64,000 nt of DNA from Flavobacterium lacus (GCF_003268815.1 NZ_QLSV01000003.1:248001-312000), one strand, 5' to 3'. Shown: positions 45,790 through 56,270, counted from the stretch's first letter. Translations and numbers: made by a program. Notes: generated by a model not told the origin, from the sequence alone.

Positions 45790-45861
45790 TGGTTTTACAT
45801 TCCTGTGGTTCATAAAGATTAAATTCAAATACTTACTTGTAGGGAGACACTTCAAAAATTT

Positions 45862-46941
45862 CTAAAACTCAAATCGCAACTGCACCACTACCGTTTTTTT
45901 AATTTCTGTATTCAAATTATTTAAAGAAATGCCCAACAAACGAACGGATTCTTTTAGTTTTTCTTGGTACAATAATTCTTTGGCGGTTTCTAATAATAGC
46001 GATTTATCCGAAATAAAATAAGGTAAGGTTTTACTACGGGTCTGTTGTGAAAAATCGGAATATTTTATTTTTAAGGTTACCGTTTTTCCAGCGATTTTGT
46101 ATTTTTGTAAACGTCGTTCGAGTTCTTTGGCGATGCTTTCCAAACGTTCTTCCATAAAGACTTCGGAGGACAAATTTTCATTAAACGTTCGTTCGGCTCC
46201 CACCGATTTAGAAATGCGATTCGGTTTTACCGGACTGTTATGAATGCCGCGAACAATGTAGTAATAGTGCACACCACTCTTACCAAAATACTGTTCTAAG
46301 AATGCTAAACTTTTGGTTTTTAAATCTTTTCCGGTATAAATACCCAATTGATACATGCGTTCGGCAGTTACTTTTCCAATACCATAAAATTTTCGAATGT
46401 CTAGGGCTTCCAAAAACGGTTCAACATCATTGGGATTTACCGTTTTTTGTCCGTTAGGTTTGTTGTAATCGGAGGCCACTTTTGCCACAAATTTATTAAT
46501 GGAAATTCCGGCAGAGGCAGTCAAACCTGTTTCTTCAAAAATGCGTTTTCTAATTTCTTGTGCAAGCAACGATGCACTCGGGTTTCCTTTTTTGTTTTGT
46601 GTTACGTCCAAATAGGCTTCGTCTAACGAAAGCGGTTCGACCAAATCGGTGTATTCATAAAAAATCTTTCTAATTATTTTTGAAATTTCGGTGTAACGTT
46701 CAAATCGAGGTCTAACAAAAACCAATTCCGGACACAGTTTCTTGGCTTGCAGACCACTCATAGCACTCCTAACGCCAAATCTCCGAGCTTCATAACTAGC
46801 AGCAGAAATGACACCGCGGATTTCACTTCCGCCCACAGCCAAAGGCTTTCCTTTTAGTTCAGGAAAATCCTTTTGCTCCACAGACGCATAAAAAGCATCC
46901 ATGTCAATGTGAATTATTTTGCGAAGTTTTATCTCCTCCAT
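45862..46941 (-). CDS. dinB: DNA polymerase IV (Y-family)
   Basis: Translesion polymerase, 359 residues. Palm residues in HIDMDAFYASVEQ and LDEAYLDVT, fingers region YEARRFGVRSAMSG, little-finger C-terminal domain. The C-terminal clamp-binding end (VVQLRFEF) is plausible (QLxxF-like). Its start overlaps the upstream COG4389 gene by 38 bp, so both are on one mRNA. Confidence 0.96.
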   Translation of the reverse strand: MEEIKLRKIIHIDMDAFYASVEQKDFPELKGKPLAVGGSEIRGVISAASYEARRFGVRSAMSGLQAKKLCPELVFVRPRFERYTEISKIIRKIFYEYTDLVEPLSLDEAYLDVTQNKKGNPSASLLAQEIRKRIFEETGLTASAGISINKFVAKVASDYNKPNGQKTVNPNDVEPFLEALDIRKFYGIGKVTAERMYQLGIYTGKDLKTKSLAFLEQYFGKSGVHYYYIVRGIHNSPVKPNRISKSVGAERTFNENLSSEVFMEERLESIAKELERRLQKYKIAGKTVTLKIKYSDFSQQTRSKTLPYFISDKSLLLETAKELLYQEKLKESVRLLGISLNNLNTEIKKTVVVQLRFEF

Positions 46942-48985
46942 CTTGGGTTAAAGCATTGGTTCCTGTTGGGAAAAAGAATGAAAAAGGCCTGCGTTTAAAA
47001 TGTTGCCAGATCGAAACGGTAATGCTTCGCAACTCGGTAAACGGAATATCTCTGGATCGAAAAGCCAATCCCAACGACAAACTAAAACTCACGATAAAGT
47101 TAACTAATCCAATGACACCAATGCCAAAAACGCCCCAAAAAATCATCCAATTATCTAAAGTGTAATTGGAGCCGTAAAGCCCTAACGCTAGGTTTCCACT
47201 GGCAAAAGTAATGTGTCGAATGTCTAAGTTTAGTCCGAAAAAAACACCCACCGAAGCGGTTGTTCCCATAAAAATACCAAACCAGAAATTGGAGATAATT
47301 CCAGCCCATTTCATTTCATACAATTTCGCCAATTTTTCGGCTTTCACTTTTCCGAAAGTCCGTTTTAAAAACGGATGTTCTTTAATACGTTGATAAATTT
47401 CGTAATGTTTATCACGGTTCGCCACACTTCCCGAAATAATTCCGGATAAAAACAAGAAACATCCGGCATTGGCAGCGTGAAAGATTGCCATGGAATGAAT
47501 CGGACTCAAATCAGTCACCAATGTTTTCCACTTCGTTTCGGCAATATTAGAATCAAAGGCTAAATCGATTAACCAAATTCCCAACAACGAAATCGGAAAA
47601 GCCATGATTACATTCCCAACAAAAGCAATAAACTGCGATCGAAATACACGGGCAAAAAACACGGCAAATACTTGGTGTTTTTCTTCAGAATCTTCCTTTT
47701 TCATTCCGTCTTGTAACGCTCTAATCAAGGCAGCGGCAGTCATTGCGGGCTGTTTGGTGGCTAACGTAAACCCCAAAAGATAAATCGCAATAAACCCAAT
47801 CGAATAATTCATACTATACAAAAAAGCATAACCAAAATCGCTGGCATCTAATTTAGAAAGCAACACTTTGATGATACACAAAATCCCAACAATAAATCCG
47901 CCACCCAACGCCGTATTGAACATTTTAAAATACTCTTTTGTAGACTGCGTGATGTATTTTTCACCTGTTTTGGCCGTATGTTGCGTGACTTCGTACGACA
48001 ACAATTGCGTACTTTCTTTGATGAAAGTGCGAAGATTATTTCGGGTACAATTGTATTTGATGAGTTTATACACCAACCGAATACTATTCCTTTTTTTATC
48101 AATTTTTTTATCAACCGTGAGTAATGGAAGTAAAATTTTTAAACGATACAATTGTTGCCGAATTCTAAGCAAACTCTGGTTCACATGTATGGTAATTCCG
48201 TATTTCGATGAATTGGTAAACGCTTTTTTAACATATTCCTCACACTGCTTATGCAAAACCAACAGTTGTTTATACGACAAACTATCTGAAGTTATGCAAT
48301 GACTGTTTTTACTCTCACGCAAACTGTTTTCAATTAAATGTAGTTCCTTTTCAAAAGAGGCAAACGGACTTTCATAATGAAAATATTCAGGCACCATTTT
48401 CAGCACGTCCGACTCCAAGGCACGACCACTCATCCGTTGAGAAATTAAGGACATCGAAATCATGATTTCTGATAAAACAGAATTTTGTTTAATTGTTTCA
48501 TAAATCGAAGTAAAACCTAACAAATCATAAAGTTCTTCAATTTGTGCTTGTGGAATTTTACTAATCCAAAGGGGATCTGTATCACTATAAAAAACTTGGC
48601 TTAAAACATATTCAAGCGAATCGATAGGGTGTTGATACGGTAAAATTTTAGCAAAAGCTCGTTTTTTAATTTCATGAAAGAAGGCGACATCTTGCAAAAT
48701 TGCTGCATCAGTTAAAATTTTACTGATTTTTTTTTCTGAAAATAATGTGGTTAGATAGGTTGAAAATTCATTTGCAATAGATTTATTTTCGGCTAGTATA
48801 GTGATTAAATCAGTCAAATCAATTTCTACAATAGTTTTTGGTTTTTTGGGCCGGATGGAAGAAACAATTTCAACCAATACATCATGATTGTCGTCGGTTT
48901 CTTTCCAACGACGATTTTCATCAAAGTAAAATTTGACGATTTCAGCTAACGTTTTCTTTTCCTTCTTTACAAACCAATTAGGCAT
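46904..48985 (-). CDS. COG4389-type 'site-specific recombinase' membrane protein
   Basis: 693 residues. The N-terminal ~320 residues are soluble and helical, followed by about eight membrane helices between 355 and 660. It corresponds to the family named Gcr/SpcR 'site-specific recombinase' (COG4389), a label that rests on old reports; the sequence lacks any tyrosine or serine recombinase catalytic motif and looks like an integral membrane protein. Overlaps dinB by 38 bp in another frame. I would call it a membrane protein of unknown function. Confidence 0.8.
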   Translation of the reverse strand: MPNWFVKKEKKTLAEIVKFYFDENRRWKETDDNHDVLVEIVSSIRPKKPKTIVEIDLTDLITILAENKSIANEFSTYLTTLFSEKKISKILTDAAILQDVAFFHEIKKRAFAKILPYQHPIDSLEYVLSQVFYSDTDPLWISKIPQAQIEELYDLLGFTSIYETIKQNSVLSEIMISMSLISQRMSGRALESDVLKMVPEYFHYESPFASFEKELHLIENSLRESKNSHCITSDSLSYKQLLVLHKQCEEYVKKAFTNSSKYGITIHVNQSLLRIRQQLYRLKILLPLLTVDKKIDKKRNSIRLVYKLIKYNCTRNNLRTFIKESTQLLSYEVTQHTAKTGEKYITQSTKEYFKMFNTALGGGFIVGILCIIKVLLSKLDASDFGYAFLYSMNYSIGFIAIYLLGFTLATKQPAMTAAALIRALQDGMKKEDSEEKHQVFAVFFARVFRSQFIAFVGNVIMAFPISLLGIWLIDLAFDSNIAETKWKTLVTDLSPIHSMAIFHAANAGCFLFLSGIISGSVANRDKHYEIYQRIKEHPFLKRTFGKVKAEKLAKLYEMKWAGIISNFWFGIFMGTTASVGVFFGLNLDIRHITFASGNLALGLYGSNYTLDNWMIFWGVFGIGVIGLVNFIVSFSLSLGLAFRSRDIPFTELRSITVSIWQHFKRRPFSFFFPTGTNALTQDGGDKTSQNNSH

Positions 48986-49055
48986 ATACTGTTTTTTTTT
49001 ATTTTACGAATGTATTGAATTATCTTTACCTTACAATGTAGTGAAAAATAATTAT

Positions 49056-49529
49056 ATGATTGAAATCGAACGTAAATTTTTAGTAGTTTCTGATGCTTTT
49101 ATGAAGGAAGCTTTTTGTCAAAATAGAATTGTACAAGGCTATATCAGTTCGGTGCCGGAGCGAACAGTTCGTGTTCGTATTAAAGGAGAAAAAGGGTTTT
49201 TGACTATTAAAGGAAAAGGAAACGAATCCGGCATGAGTCGTTTGGAATGGGAAAAAGAAATTCCGCTTACTGAAGCCGAAATGCTTTTATCGCTATGCGA
49301 AAAAGGGGTAATTGATAAAATTCGTTACGAAATAAAAAAAGGCAATCACATTTTTGAAGTGGATGTATTTTTTGGTGAGAATGAGGAACTAATCATTGCC
49401 GAAATTGAATTGCAATCTGAATTAGAATCGTTTGAAAAACCAGATTGGTTAGGAATTGAAGTAACGAATGACGAACGCTACTACAACGCTTATTTAAGCC
49501 AAAACCCTTATAAAAACTGGAAAAAATGA
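49056..49529 (+). CDS. CYTH-domain protein (class IV adenylyl cyclase / triphosphatase-like)
   Basis: 157 residues beginning MIEIERKFLV, the ExExK signature of the triphosphate tunnel family. Basic residues line the barrel (RTVRVRIKGEK, RLEWEKEIP, KIRYEIKKG) and acidic ones close it (EIELQSELESF). It would hydrolyse inorganic or nucleoside triphosphate. An upstream ATG at 48933 is in the reverse-complement of another gene and is rejected. Confidence 0.92.
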   Translation: MIEIERKFLVVSDAFMKEAFCQNRIVQGYISSVPERTVRVRIKGEKGFLTIKGKGNESGMSRLEWEKEIPLTEAEMLLSLCEKGVIDKIRYEIKKGNHIFEVDVFFGENEELIIAEIELQSELESFEKPDWLGIEVTNDERYYNAYLSQNPYKNWKK

Positions 49530-49981
49530 ATAAATTCATCTTTCTGCTTTCTTCTGTTTTATTCGTTTCTTGTAGCTCAGTAAAAGTTCAAAACACCAAA
49601 ACAGATATTCCGGCAAATAAAAAAATTGTAAAAACAAACCATGAAACGTTTTCGTATCAAGAAGGTGACACGACCTATGTAATGCAAAAATATTTTTTGG
49701 TTTTGTTGAAAAAAGGGGTTAACAGAAATCATTCTAAAGAGGACGCTGCAGAACTTCAAAAGCGACACATGGCTCACATTGCTTGGCTAGATAAAACAGG
49801 GAAAATCAGCTTAGCCGGACCTTCTGATAATCATGAAACGGTGGCCGGTTTTTTACTTTTTAATACTGAAACTATCAAAGAAGCCGACAGTTTAGCTAAA
49901 CTTGATCCGGCTGTAAAAGCAGGTCGATTAGACGTGGAGGTACTGCCGTGGTGGGCAGCAAAAGGAAGTAAATTAAAATAA
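49526..49981 (+). CDS. YciI-like lipoprotein
   Basis: 151 residues. Lipobox FVSCSSV (Cys about 16), then a YCII-type ferredoxin-like domain: QKYFLVLLKKG, AELQKRHMAHIAWLDKTGK, ISLAGPSDN, ADSLAKLDPAVKAGRLDVEVLPW. The His/Asp pair of YciI (HMAHI, DP) is conserved. It is unusual for this fold to be exported as a lipoprotein. Overlaps the CYTH gene by 4 bp (ATGA). Confidence 0.85.
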   Translation: MNKFIFLLSSVLFVSCSSVKVQNTKTDIPANKKIVKTNHETFSYQEGDTTYVMQKYFLVLLKKGVNRNHSKEDAAELQKRHMAHIAWLDKTGKISLAGPSDNHETVAGFLLFNTETIKEADSLAKLDPAVKAGRLDVEVLPWWAAKGSKLK

Positions 49982-49984
49982 AAA

Positions 49985-50518
49985 TTAATCTATGTTTAAA
50001 CTGTCTTTGATTTCTTCTACAATTTCGATGGTTACTTTCATAGAACCATAGCCGTGATGTCGGGCAATATCGCGGAAAGCTCTTTTACTTAAATCAATTT
50101 CTCGCCCTTTTGTAAATGGACCACGATCGTTTACAGTAACAATAGTTGATTCGCCATTGGCTTCATTGATTACTCGAACCTTAGTGCCGAATGGTAATTT
50201 TTTGTGTGCCGCCGTATATTTTTGATTGTCAAAAATTTGACCGCTTGCTGTTTTTCTTCCGGTAAATTTATCACCATAGTAAGAAGCGTGAGCTCCTTTT
50301 TTGTATAATTTAAAACGATAGTTGGCTTCAATTTTAATACTATCATTTTTGATAAGGTCATTTTTGATTGTGTCTTTTAGAATCAATCGCTGTAGGGCAG
50401 GTTGTTCAAAACGTTTTGTTTTGAAGGAAAAGCTACTAAAAAAAAGTAAGGCAAATAGGCCAAACACGAGGAGTTCGGTTTTATGTTTCATTATCCAACT
50501 TTTGAGTGTTTGTTTCAT
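49985..50518 (-). CDS. RlpA-like septal ring lytic transglycosylase family protein
   Basis: 177 residues: N-terminal membrane anchor (about 14-32), a Lys/Asp-rich linker, then the double-psi beta-barrel (YKKGAHASYYGDKFTGRKTA, HKKLPFGTKVRV, VNDRGPFTKGREIDLSKRAF) that carries the RlpA catalytic Asp. Cell-wall (denuded glycan) cleavage is the known role of RlpA; it lacks a SPOR domain here. Convergent with the YciI gene with only 3 bp between. Confidence 0.9.
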   Translation of the reverse strand: MKQTLKSWIMKHKTELLVFGLFALLFFSSFSFKTKRFEQPALQRLILKDTIKNDLIKNDSIKIEANYRFKLYKKGAHASYYGDKFTGRKTASGQIFDNQKYTAAHKKLPFGTKVRVINEANGESTIVTVNDRGPFTKGREIDLSKRAFRDIARHHGYGSMKVTIEIVEEIKDSLNID

Positions 50519-50544
50519 TTAACAAATAATGTTCCAAAAATGAA

Positions 50545-50567
50545 AAAACCACGAAAAACGTGGTTTA
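50545..50567 (-). terminator. Terminator after the four-helix membrane gene
   Basis: AAACCACG pairs with CGTGGTTT around AAAAA, with T run on the minus strand. Confidence 0.8.
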
Positions 50568-50574
50568 TATTACT

Positions 50575-51006
50575 TTAGGCTAACCATGATTTCCATGGAA
50601 GTCGACTTAAAATTAGCACTAACCCAATTCCGTAAAAGAATAAAATCTTTTTAAACTTTGCATCTAAAGCCGCTTTTTTGTGTGTAGACCAACCAATGGT
50701 GATTAAAATAATCGCAATAATATTAATCAGAGGATGCTCTAACATGGTGAGTCGTAATTCCGGATTTTTCATTGCTCCTTCAATTTCAAAAGCTTTAAAT
50801 CCCTTTTGAGAAACAAAGAAAACAGCTAATCCCAATAATAATTGAACATGAGTGAAAATTAGTGCAAAAAGTGAAATACGTAAATCTTTAGATTCAAATG
50901 ATTTTTTAGAAGCATAGCCAATCAAGGCATTAACAACAGCAATAAAAAGCACAATAAGAGCTAAATAAGCCCACCAAGAATGAAGTTTTTGTAATAATTC
51001 GTACAT
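50575..51006 (-). CDS. Four-helix membrane protein, unknown
   Basis: 143 residues from ATG 51006 (MYELLQKLHSWWAYL) with four predicted helices. Conserved-looking His residues in LHSWW and EHPLIN could ligate haem, as in small cytochrome b-like proteins, but no family is recognised with certainty. An 8-codon upstream extension from 51030 is possible but weaker. Confidence 0.7.
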   Translation of the reverse strand: MYELLQKLHSWWAYLALIVLFIAVVNALIGYASKKSFESKDLRISLFALIFTHVQLLLGLAVFFVSQKGFKAFEIEGAMKNPELRLTMLEHPLINIIAIILITIGWSTHKKAALDAKFKKILFFYGIGLVLILSRLPWKSWLA

Positions 51007-51046
51007 AGCATTGATTTTTTTGAATAACAAATATAATCAAAAAAAG

Positions 51047-51090
51047 AAAAAGAGACTGATTCATTATTTTAAATGATTAAGTCTCTTTCG
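51047..51090 (-). terminator. Terminator after pgi
   Basis: AAAAGAGACT pairs with AGTCTCTTT, followed on the minus strand by a long T run. Confidence 0.85.
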
Positions 51091-51108
51091 CTTTACGGAA
51101 TGAAAATA

Positions 51109-52752
51109 CTATTTTCTATCTAAAAAATACTTCAATAAAAAATTCGTAGAGCTATCGTGTTGTTTCGCTTTACCGGAATTAATTTCATCCAAAATAGAAT
51201 TCGCTAGTTGTTTTCCTAACTCAACTCCCCATTGATCGTAACTGAAAATATTCCAAATTACACCTTGTACAAATATTTTATGTTCGTATAAAGCAACTAA
51301 TTCACCTAAGCTTTCGGGAGTTAGTTTATTGATTAAAAGTGTATTGGTTGGTCTGTTTCCGGAAAACACTTTAAAAGGCGTTAAAAAGGCGGCTCGTTCT
51401 CCAACAATTCCTAGTTTTTCGAATTCTGCCGAAACTTGCTCAGCTGATTTTCCATTTAGCAACGCTTCGGTCTGAGCAAAAAAGTTAGACATCAATTTGT
51501 CGTGATGATCCTGATTGCCGTGAAGCGATTTAACATAGCCAATAAAATCAGTTGGAATTAATTTTGTTCCTTGGTGAATTAATTGAAAAAAGGCGTGTTG
51601 CGAATTAGTTCCCGGTTCACCCCAAATAATCGTTCCGGTTTGATAATTCACCGGATTTCCATCGCGGTCGATGCTTTTTCCATTGCTTTCCATGATTCCT
51701 TGTTGCAAGTAGGAAGACAATTTCTGTAAATATTGCGTATACGGAATCAAGGCTTCACTTTCTGCACCAAAGAAATTGTTATACCAAACACTTAGCAAAG
51801 CTAGTACGACCGGAATATTCTTTTCAAACGGTGTCGTTTTAAAATGCTCATCCATGGTGTTGGCTCCTTTTAATAATTTATCAAAATGATCAAAACCAAC
51901 AGCTAAACTAATGGTTAAGCCAACCGCACTCCAGAGCGAAAATCGTCCGCCAACCCAATCCCACATCGGGAAAACATTGTCTGGGTGAATTCCGAATTCC
52001 GTTACTTTTTGAATATTGGTAGAAACCGCTACAAAGTGTTTGGCAACATCTTCTTGTTTGGCGGATGTTAAAAACCAATTCCGAATGGTTTCTGAGTTGG
52101 ACAAGGTTTCTTGCGTAGTAAACGTTTTGGAAACAATGACAAATAAAGTAGTTTCAGGATTTAATTTCTTAATCACTTCATTCACGTGATCGCCATCCAC
52201 ATTGGAAACAAAATGAACGTTTAAGTGATTTTTATAAAATTGAAGGGCTTCTACAATCATCACCGGGCCTAAATCGGAACCACCAATACCAATGTTTACA
52301 ATATCGGTGAATGGTTTCCCGGTAAATCCTATTCTTTTACCATTGACAACTTCATCGGTAAAATTCTTGATTTTATTTTTAACCGAATAAATTTCCGGCA
52401 TCACATTTTGACCATCCACCACAATTTTTGAATCAGACGGAGCTCGCAAAGCCGTATGCAAAACCGCTCTATTTTCGGTTTGATTGATTATATCTCCGGC
52501 AAAATATTTTTGAATGGCATCTTCCAAATTCACTTCTTTTGCCAAATCCAAAAGATGGTTCATGGTTTCTTGAGTGATAATATTTTTAGAATAATCGACC
52601 AAAAAATCGTTCCATTGCAAATGAAAGCTAGCTGCTCTCTTAGCATCTTTTTCAAAAAGTTCCTGCATCGAGACATATTGCATGTCTTCAAAATGTTTTC
52701 GTAAATTTTGCCAAGCTGCTGTTCCGGATGGATTTGTATTTTCTAAGGCCAT
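51109..52752 (-). CDS. pgi: Glucose-6-phosphate isomerase
   Basis: 547 residues, standard length. Substrate loop [13 protein letters not shown], the catalytic Glu region [20 protein letters not shown], and the C-terminal [12 protein letters not shown]. Interconverts glucose-6-P and fructose-6-P. Placed 1 bp after the M23 peptidase gene, at the end of the unit tdo-M23-pgi. Confidence 0.98.
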   Translation of the reverse strand: MALENTNPSGTAAWQNLRKHFEDMQYVSMQELFEKDAKRAASFHLQWNDFLVDYSKNIITQETMNHLLDLAKEVNLEDAIQKYFAGDIINQTENRAVLHTALRAPSDSKIVVDGQNVMPEIYSVKNKIKNFTDEVVNGKRIGFTGKPFTDIVNIGIGGSDLGPVMIVEALQFYKNHLNVHFVSNVDGDHVNEVIKKLNPETTLFVIVSKTFTTQETLSNSETIRNWFLTSAKQEDVAKHFVAVSTNIQKVTEFGIHPDNVFPMWDWVGGRFSLWSAVGLTISLAVGFDHFDKLLKGANTMDEHFKTTPFEKNIPVVLALLSVWYNNFFGAESEALIPYTQYLQKLSSYLQQGIMESNGKSIDRDGNPVNYQTGTIIWGEPGTNSQHAFFQLIHQGTKLIPTDFIGYVKSLHGNQDHHDKLMSNFFAQTEALLNGKSAEQVSAEFEKLGIVGERAAFLTPFKVFSGNRPTNTLLINKLTPESLGELVALYEHKIFVQGVIWNIFSYDQWGVELGKQLANSILDEINSGKAKQHDSSTNFLLKYFLDRK

Positions 52753-52753
52753 T

Positions 52754-53992
52754 TTATTTTAGTTTAAGAGTCGCTATACTATCTAATTCTTTCTTTAAAG
52801 GAGCAATGTATGCTAAATACTTTGCTTTGTGTTTTGCATTCATGGGTTCGGTATTCGGTAATTTTTGTGAAAGCGGATCAACCTGCACGCCGTTTTTCCA
52901 AAAGCGATAACACACGTGTGGACCGGTTGCTAATCCTGTGCTTCCCACTTTTCCGATTACTTCGCCTTGTGCCACATGTTGCCCTTGTCTAACTAAAATT
53001 TTCGACATGTGAAGGTATTGGGTGGCATAGGTTCCGTTGTGTTTTACTTTGACAAAATTTCCGTTTCCTGCCGTGTACCCTGTGCGTTCAACAACACCGG
53101 AAGCTGTGGTTTTAATTGGTGTTCCGTGTGGAGCAGCATAATCGGTTCCTTTGTGAGCTTTCCAGGTCATTTGAACGGGATGAAATCGTTTGGGCGAAAA
53201 TCGGGAAGAGATTCGAAAGAAATCCAACGGAGCTTTTAAGAACATGGTTTTCAATCCTTTTCCTTCTTCATCATAATAATCCACTTTTTTTGACAAACTG
53301 TCTAATTTGTATGGAAAAGCATAGATTTTTTTTCCTTTATGCTCAAAAAATGAGCTTTCTAATCGGTCAACACCCGCATAAATCGTGTCATTAATATATT
53401 TTTCGTAGAAAGTTACAGCAAATTTATCCTCTTTCTGAATCTTAAAAAAGTCGATGGAATATTCATAAATCTTAGCCAAATTATTAGCCACACCAGCCTC
53501 TACACCATTTTTGTTTAACGTTTCAGACAGCGAACCATAAATAGCCGTTGCAATAGTTCTTCGTTTGATGGTGATGGGTTTTTGTTTATTGAATGCTTTT
53601 ACAATCGTATCCCGAAAATCAACTACGCTATAGTTAATATTATCTTTTTGATAAATAAAAACCTGAAGTTGGTTGGGGTTTTCTTTCGATTTAAGTAAGG
53701 TAATCGGTCTGCCAATGCGAATATCACGCATGTTAAAACTATCTTTCACTTGTTCGGTTACTTCGTGTACTTTAAAGTTTCCGATATTATGATTTTCTAA
53801 TAATTTTCCAAAGGTATCACCACTTTTAATCGTATCCTGAACAACCAAATAATCGTTTAAAGTGAATCCGAATTCAACGATTATCGGAACTTTTGGTTTA
53901 ACATCTTCTTCTATTGTGACTTTGTCAACCTTTTTTTCGCACGAAAGCAAACTCAATGCAAATAGTATAGGTAGTAATTTATTAAATTTCAA
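52754..53992 (-). CDS. M23 family metallopeptidase lipoprotein
   Basis: 412 residues with a lipobox (LLSCEKK, Cys about 18), a LysM-like or helical N-terminal half and a C-terminal LytM domain: [19 protein letters not shown] (HxxxD metal site) and YLHMSKIL (HxH). It is a murein endopeptidase or endopeptidase activator in the periplasm. Very short spacing to pgi and to tdo, giving one operon. Confidence 0.93.
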   Translation of the reverse strand: MKFNKLLPILFALSLLSCEKKVDKVTIEEDVKPKVPIIVEFGFTLNDYLVVQDTIKSGDTFGKLLENHNIGNFKVHEVTEQVKDSFNMRDIRIGRPITLLKSKENPNQLQVFIYQKDNINYSVVDFRDTIVKAFNKQKPITIKRRTIATAIYGSLSETLNKNGVEAGVANNLAKIYEYSIDFFKIQKEDKFAVTFYEKYINDTIYAGVDRLESSFFEHKGKKIYAFPYKLDSLSKKVDYYDEEGKGLKTMFLKAPLDFFRISSRFSPKRFHPVQMTWKAHKGTDYAAPHGTPIKTTASGVVERTGYTAGNGNFVKVKHNGTYATQYLHMSKILVRQGQHVAQGEVIGKVGSTGLATGPHVCYRFWKNGVQVDPLSQKLPNTEPMNAKHKAKYLAYIAPLKKELDSIATLKLK

Positions 53993-54011
53993 TGTATTGC
54001 TTTTAATCTAA

Positions 54012-54947
54012 TTAAACACTTTCTTTTTCTCCCCAACTGGCTAATTCATCTTCCGACCATAATTCCGGGAAGAAGATTCTTCGTTGGTATTTAGGTAGCA
54101 TGTATTTTTTCCAATCGCTTCCGCCGGTTGCTTCGCCACTTCCATGACCACTTTCAATATATTTTTTTGCTGCATTAAAGTGTCCCATCACCCACGTAAT
54201 GTTTACGGTATAGTCATAATGACGCATGGCTTTTATAAGCTCTTCATTCTTTTGATCTTCTTCGGGCAATTGTTTGAACTTTTGCCAAAGATTAATCGTG
54301 TTGTATTCTTCCATGAAGGACAAAAAGTCTTTTTTATATTTTCTTTCAAATTCTACAATCAGGTATGATTTTTCGCCGGTTTTATAATCTTTTCCGGCTG
54401 CTTGCCAATACAAATGTTCAAGGGCATGCTCATAAGGCGTTTCACGGTCAATCGAACTCCTAAAACGGTAATCAATTAAATTAATCAAGTCGGTTGAGGC
54501 AAATTCAATCAAGCGATACTGAGCACTCTGAAATCCGCTGGCAGGCGTTAATGTGTTGCGAAATTTCATGTATTGTTCCACTTCCATGCCGTCTTTCATA
54601 ATGGTGAAAGAAGTGGTGAGCATATCGAAATACCGACTAATTCGCATTAATTTTTCGGTAAAAAAAGAGGTTTCAGGTTTGTCGTTTTTACATACCTGCT
54701 CGATTTCCCACAGAATCATTTTAAACAACAATTCGTTCACTTGATGATACATGACAAAAACCATTTCATCCGGTAGGGTAGTGCGTTGGGTTTGTAAGTT
54801 CAGTAAAGCATCGGTTTGAATATAATCCCAATAAGTAATGGGTTTTGCCCACAAAAGTCCTTCTAGATGTGTTTCAGTTTTTTGGTTAATTGCCTGAAAC
54901 TTTTCTTCTAATTTTTCAAGTATTTCTTCGTGCGCGGTTGTATTCAT
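54012..54947 (-). CDS. Tryptophan 2,3-dioxygenase family protein
   Basis: 311 residues of the haem-dependent dioxygenase fold: the substrate site FVMYHQVNELLFKMIL and RISRYFDML, and the haem ligand region LEHLYWQA / MRHYDYTVNIT. Its ATG shares its A with the stop codon of the upstream DUF3108 gene (TAATG). Begins tryptophan breakdown via kynurenine; the rest of the kynurenine pathway is not in the window, but hppD and hmgA for tyrosine lie just upstream. Confidence 0.92.
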   Translation of the reverse strand: MNTTAHEEILEKLEEKFQAINQKTETHLEGLLWAKPITYWDYIQTDALLNLQTQRTTLPDEMVFVMYHQVNELLFKMILWEIEQVCKNDKPETSFFTEKLMRISRYFDMLTTSFTIMKDGMEVEQYMKFRNTLTPASGFQSAQYRLIEFASTDLINLIDYRFRSSIDRETPYEHALEHLYWQAAGKDYKTGEKSYLIVEFERKYKKDFLSFMEEYNTINLWQKFKQLPEEDQKNEELIKAMRHYDYTVNITWVMGHFNAAKKYIESGHGSGEATGGSDWKKYMLPKYQRRIFFPELWSEDELASWGEKESV

Positions 54948-55738
54948 TACGGTTTTGCTTTAACGGTAAAGGTATGTTTTAGTCCTTTGAAATTTTCCAA
55001 ATCGGCTTTAAGCGAGCCAATGGCTAATTCGGCTTTAATTCGCAAAGGCAATTTATTGTCATCATCTGAAATCCAAACAGTTAAGCTTTCTTGTTCTTTA
55101 AAAACACGACCCGCTTGAACGTAAGGTCTGAAAATCATGGTGGGAACGAGTCCAAATTTAGTTTTTAAATCTTGACGACCAATAAATTTTAGTTTAAATT
55201 TTGTAATTTCTTCATCAAAAAACATATCAATGTCTATTGATTCACCTACTTTTAATTTATCTACGTTGGGATGGTTTCTCAAATAATAAAACGTTGATAA
55301 AATATCTTGGGTTTTATCGGGTATTTCAAAAGTTTTTTCAGTCTTACGTTTATAATCTTTTACCAAAACGGTGTTGTTGGCCTGGTTAAAAAACCCTTCT
55401 TGGTTTTTGGTGTAGCCTCCTTCATCAATTTTTCGAATAAATTGATACGGTTTTCCGGTTTGTTTATCAATAAAACTTTGGTAATCATCTTCCACTTTAA
55501 AGAAAAATTTGGTCATTCCGGTGGTGTAACCTCGACCTTTGGCGTGAAATACTTTTTTGTTATTTCGAGTGGCTTCACTCACGCTTAACTCAGCCATTCC
55601 GGCATTAATCAAACCGTAGTGAATTCGAAATTGAAACCATTCACCCACATCAAAAGCATCTTCTCTCGCAGGAGAATTAGTTTGTGAATCGAAACTGACT
55701 GTCGATAAAAACAAGCATAGAAGCAGTAAATTTTTCAT
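54947..55738 (-). CDS. DUF3108 domain protein
   Basis: 263 residues with a signal peptide (1-17) and the DUF3108 fold (EWFQFRIHYGLINAGMAELSV ... VKVEDDYQSFID, WISDDDNKLPLRIKAEL). A periplasmic beta-rich protein of unknown function, found near lipid or peptidase genes in Bacteroidota. First in the unit DUF3108-tdo-M23-pgi. Confidence 0.9.
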   Translation of the reverse strand: MKNLLLLCLFLSTVSFDSQTNSPAREDAFDVGEWFQFRIHYGLINAGMAELSVSEATRNNKKVFHAKGRGYTTGMTKFFFKVEDDYQSFIDKQTGKPYQFIRKIDEGGYTKNQEGFFNQANNTVLVKDYKRKTEKTFEIPDKTQDILSTFYYLRNHPNVDKLKVGESIDIDMFFDEEITKFKLKFIGRQDLKTKFGLVPTMIFRPYVQAGRVFKEQESLTVWISDDDNKLPLRIKAELAIGSLKADLENFKGLKHTFTVKAKP

Positions 55739-56040
55739 AAATTTTTGTCTTTTTTTATTAGACGTTGCAATTTCTGTTCCAAATGTACTAAATCTAAAAA
55801 AGACCTCAAAAAAAGAGGGTGTTTTAATGTTTTTTTAGGATTGTTTTGGGAAAGTAAGGGATTAATAATTAGAATTAAAATCAAAAATCTAGCATCCCCA
55901 CTATTAACTGTGCGCATTGCTCTGAGTTTTTCAAGAATGCGGAACAACATTAATTAAAACCAAGACCGCTATTATACTCAAAAGCTCAATAGATATAACT
56001 TATGCTTTTTTATTAAATCGGAATCTCCATTCCAAATATA

Positions 56041-56076
56041 AAAAAATCCGCGAAAACCCGAGGATCTTTGCGGAAT
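56041..56076 (-). terminator. Terminator (minus strand)
   Basis: TCCGCAAA pairs with TTTCGCGGA-like arm around the loop region TCGG, followed by seven T on the minus strand. A TACGTTTG (56104-56097) sits 25 bp upstream of it. Confidence 0.65.
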
Positions 56077-56143
56077 AGTACTGCTGTATTTTTATCAAAC
56101 GTAAATCGTTTTCCATCTACTTGTCACATTGACTAATCAAAAC

Positions 56144-56265
56144 CTTATAAAAACACAAAACCCAACCGATCACGATTGAGTTGTATGCTATTAACTAACC
56201 AAAAAAACTATAAATTATGAAAATTTACATTACTTAAAAGAAGGTAACCACTCCTCCTTTTTTGC
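56144..56265 (-). ncRNA. Candidate small RNA with three hairpins
   Basis: On the minus strand: hairpin 1, AAAAGGAGG / CCTTCTTTT (9 bp, one G-U) with loop AGTGGTTA (about 56262-56237); hairpin 2, TGTAAATT / AATTTATA with loop TTCAT (about 56230-56210); hairpin 3, AACTCAATCG / CGGTTGGGTT with loop TGAT (56182-56159), followed by TTGTGTTTTT, a typical terminator. A TTACCTTTG (-7 match TACCTTTG) is placed just before. No ORF over 8 codons. The order promoter, two hairpins, terminator is that of a free-standing sRNA of about 120 nt. No Rfam family is recognised by eye. Confidence 0.6.
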
Positions 56266-56270
56266 GAGTG

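Noticed and set aside
46904..48985. Mobile element or integron because of the 'recombinase' family name
   Set aside because: No catalytic recombinase residues, no attachment sites, no repeats around the gene.
55735..55950. 71-codon minus-strand frame overlapping the start of the DUF3108 gene
   Set aside because: A frame of equal length is open on the other strand, composition is not gene-like, and no motif or signal is seen.
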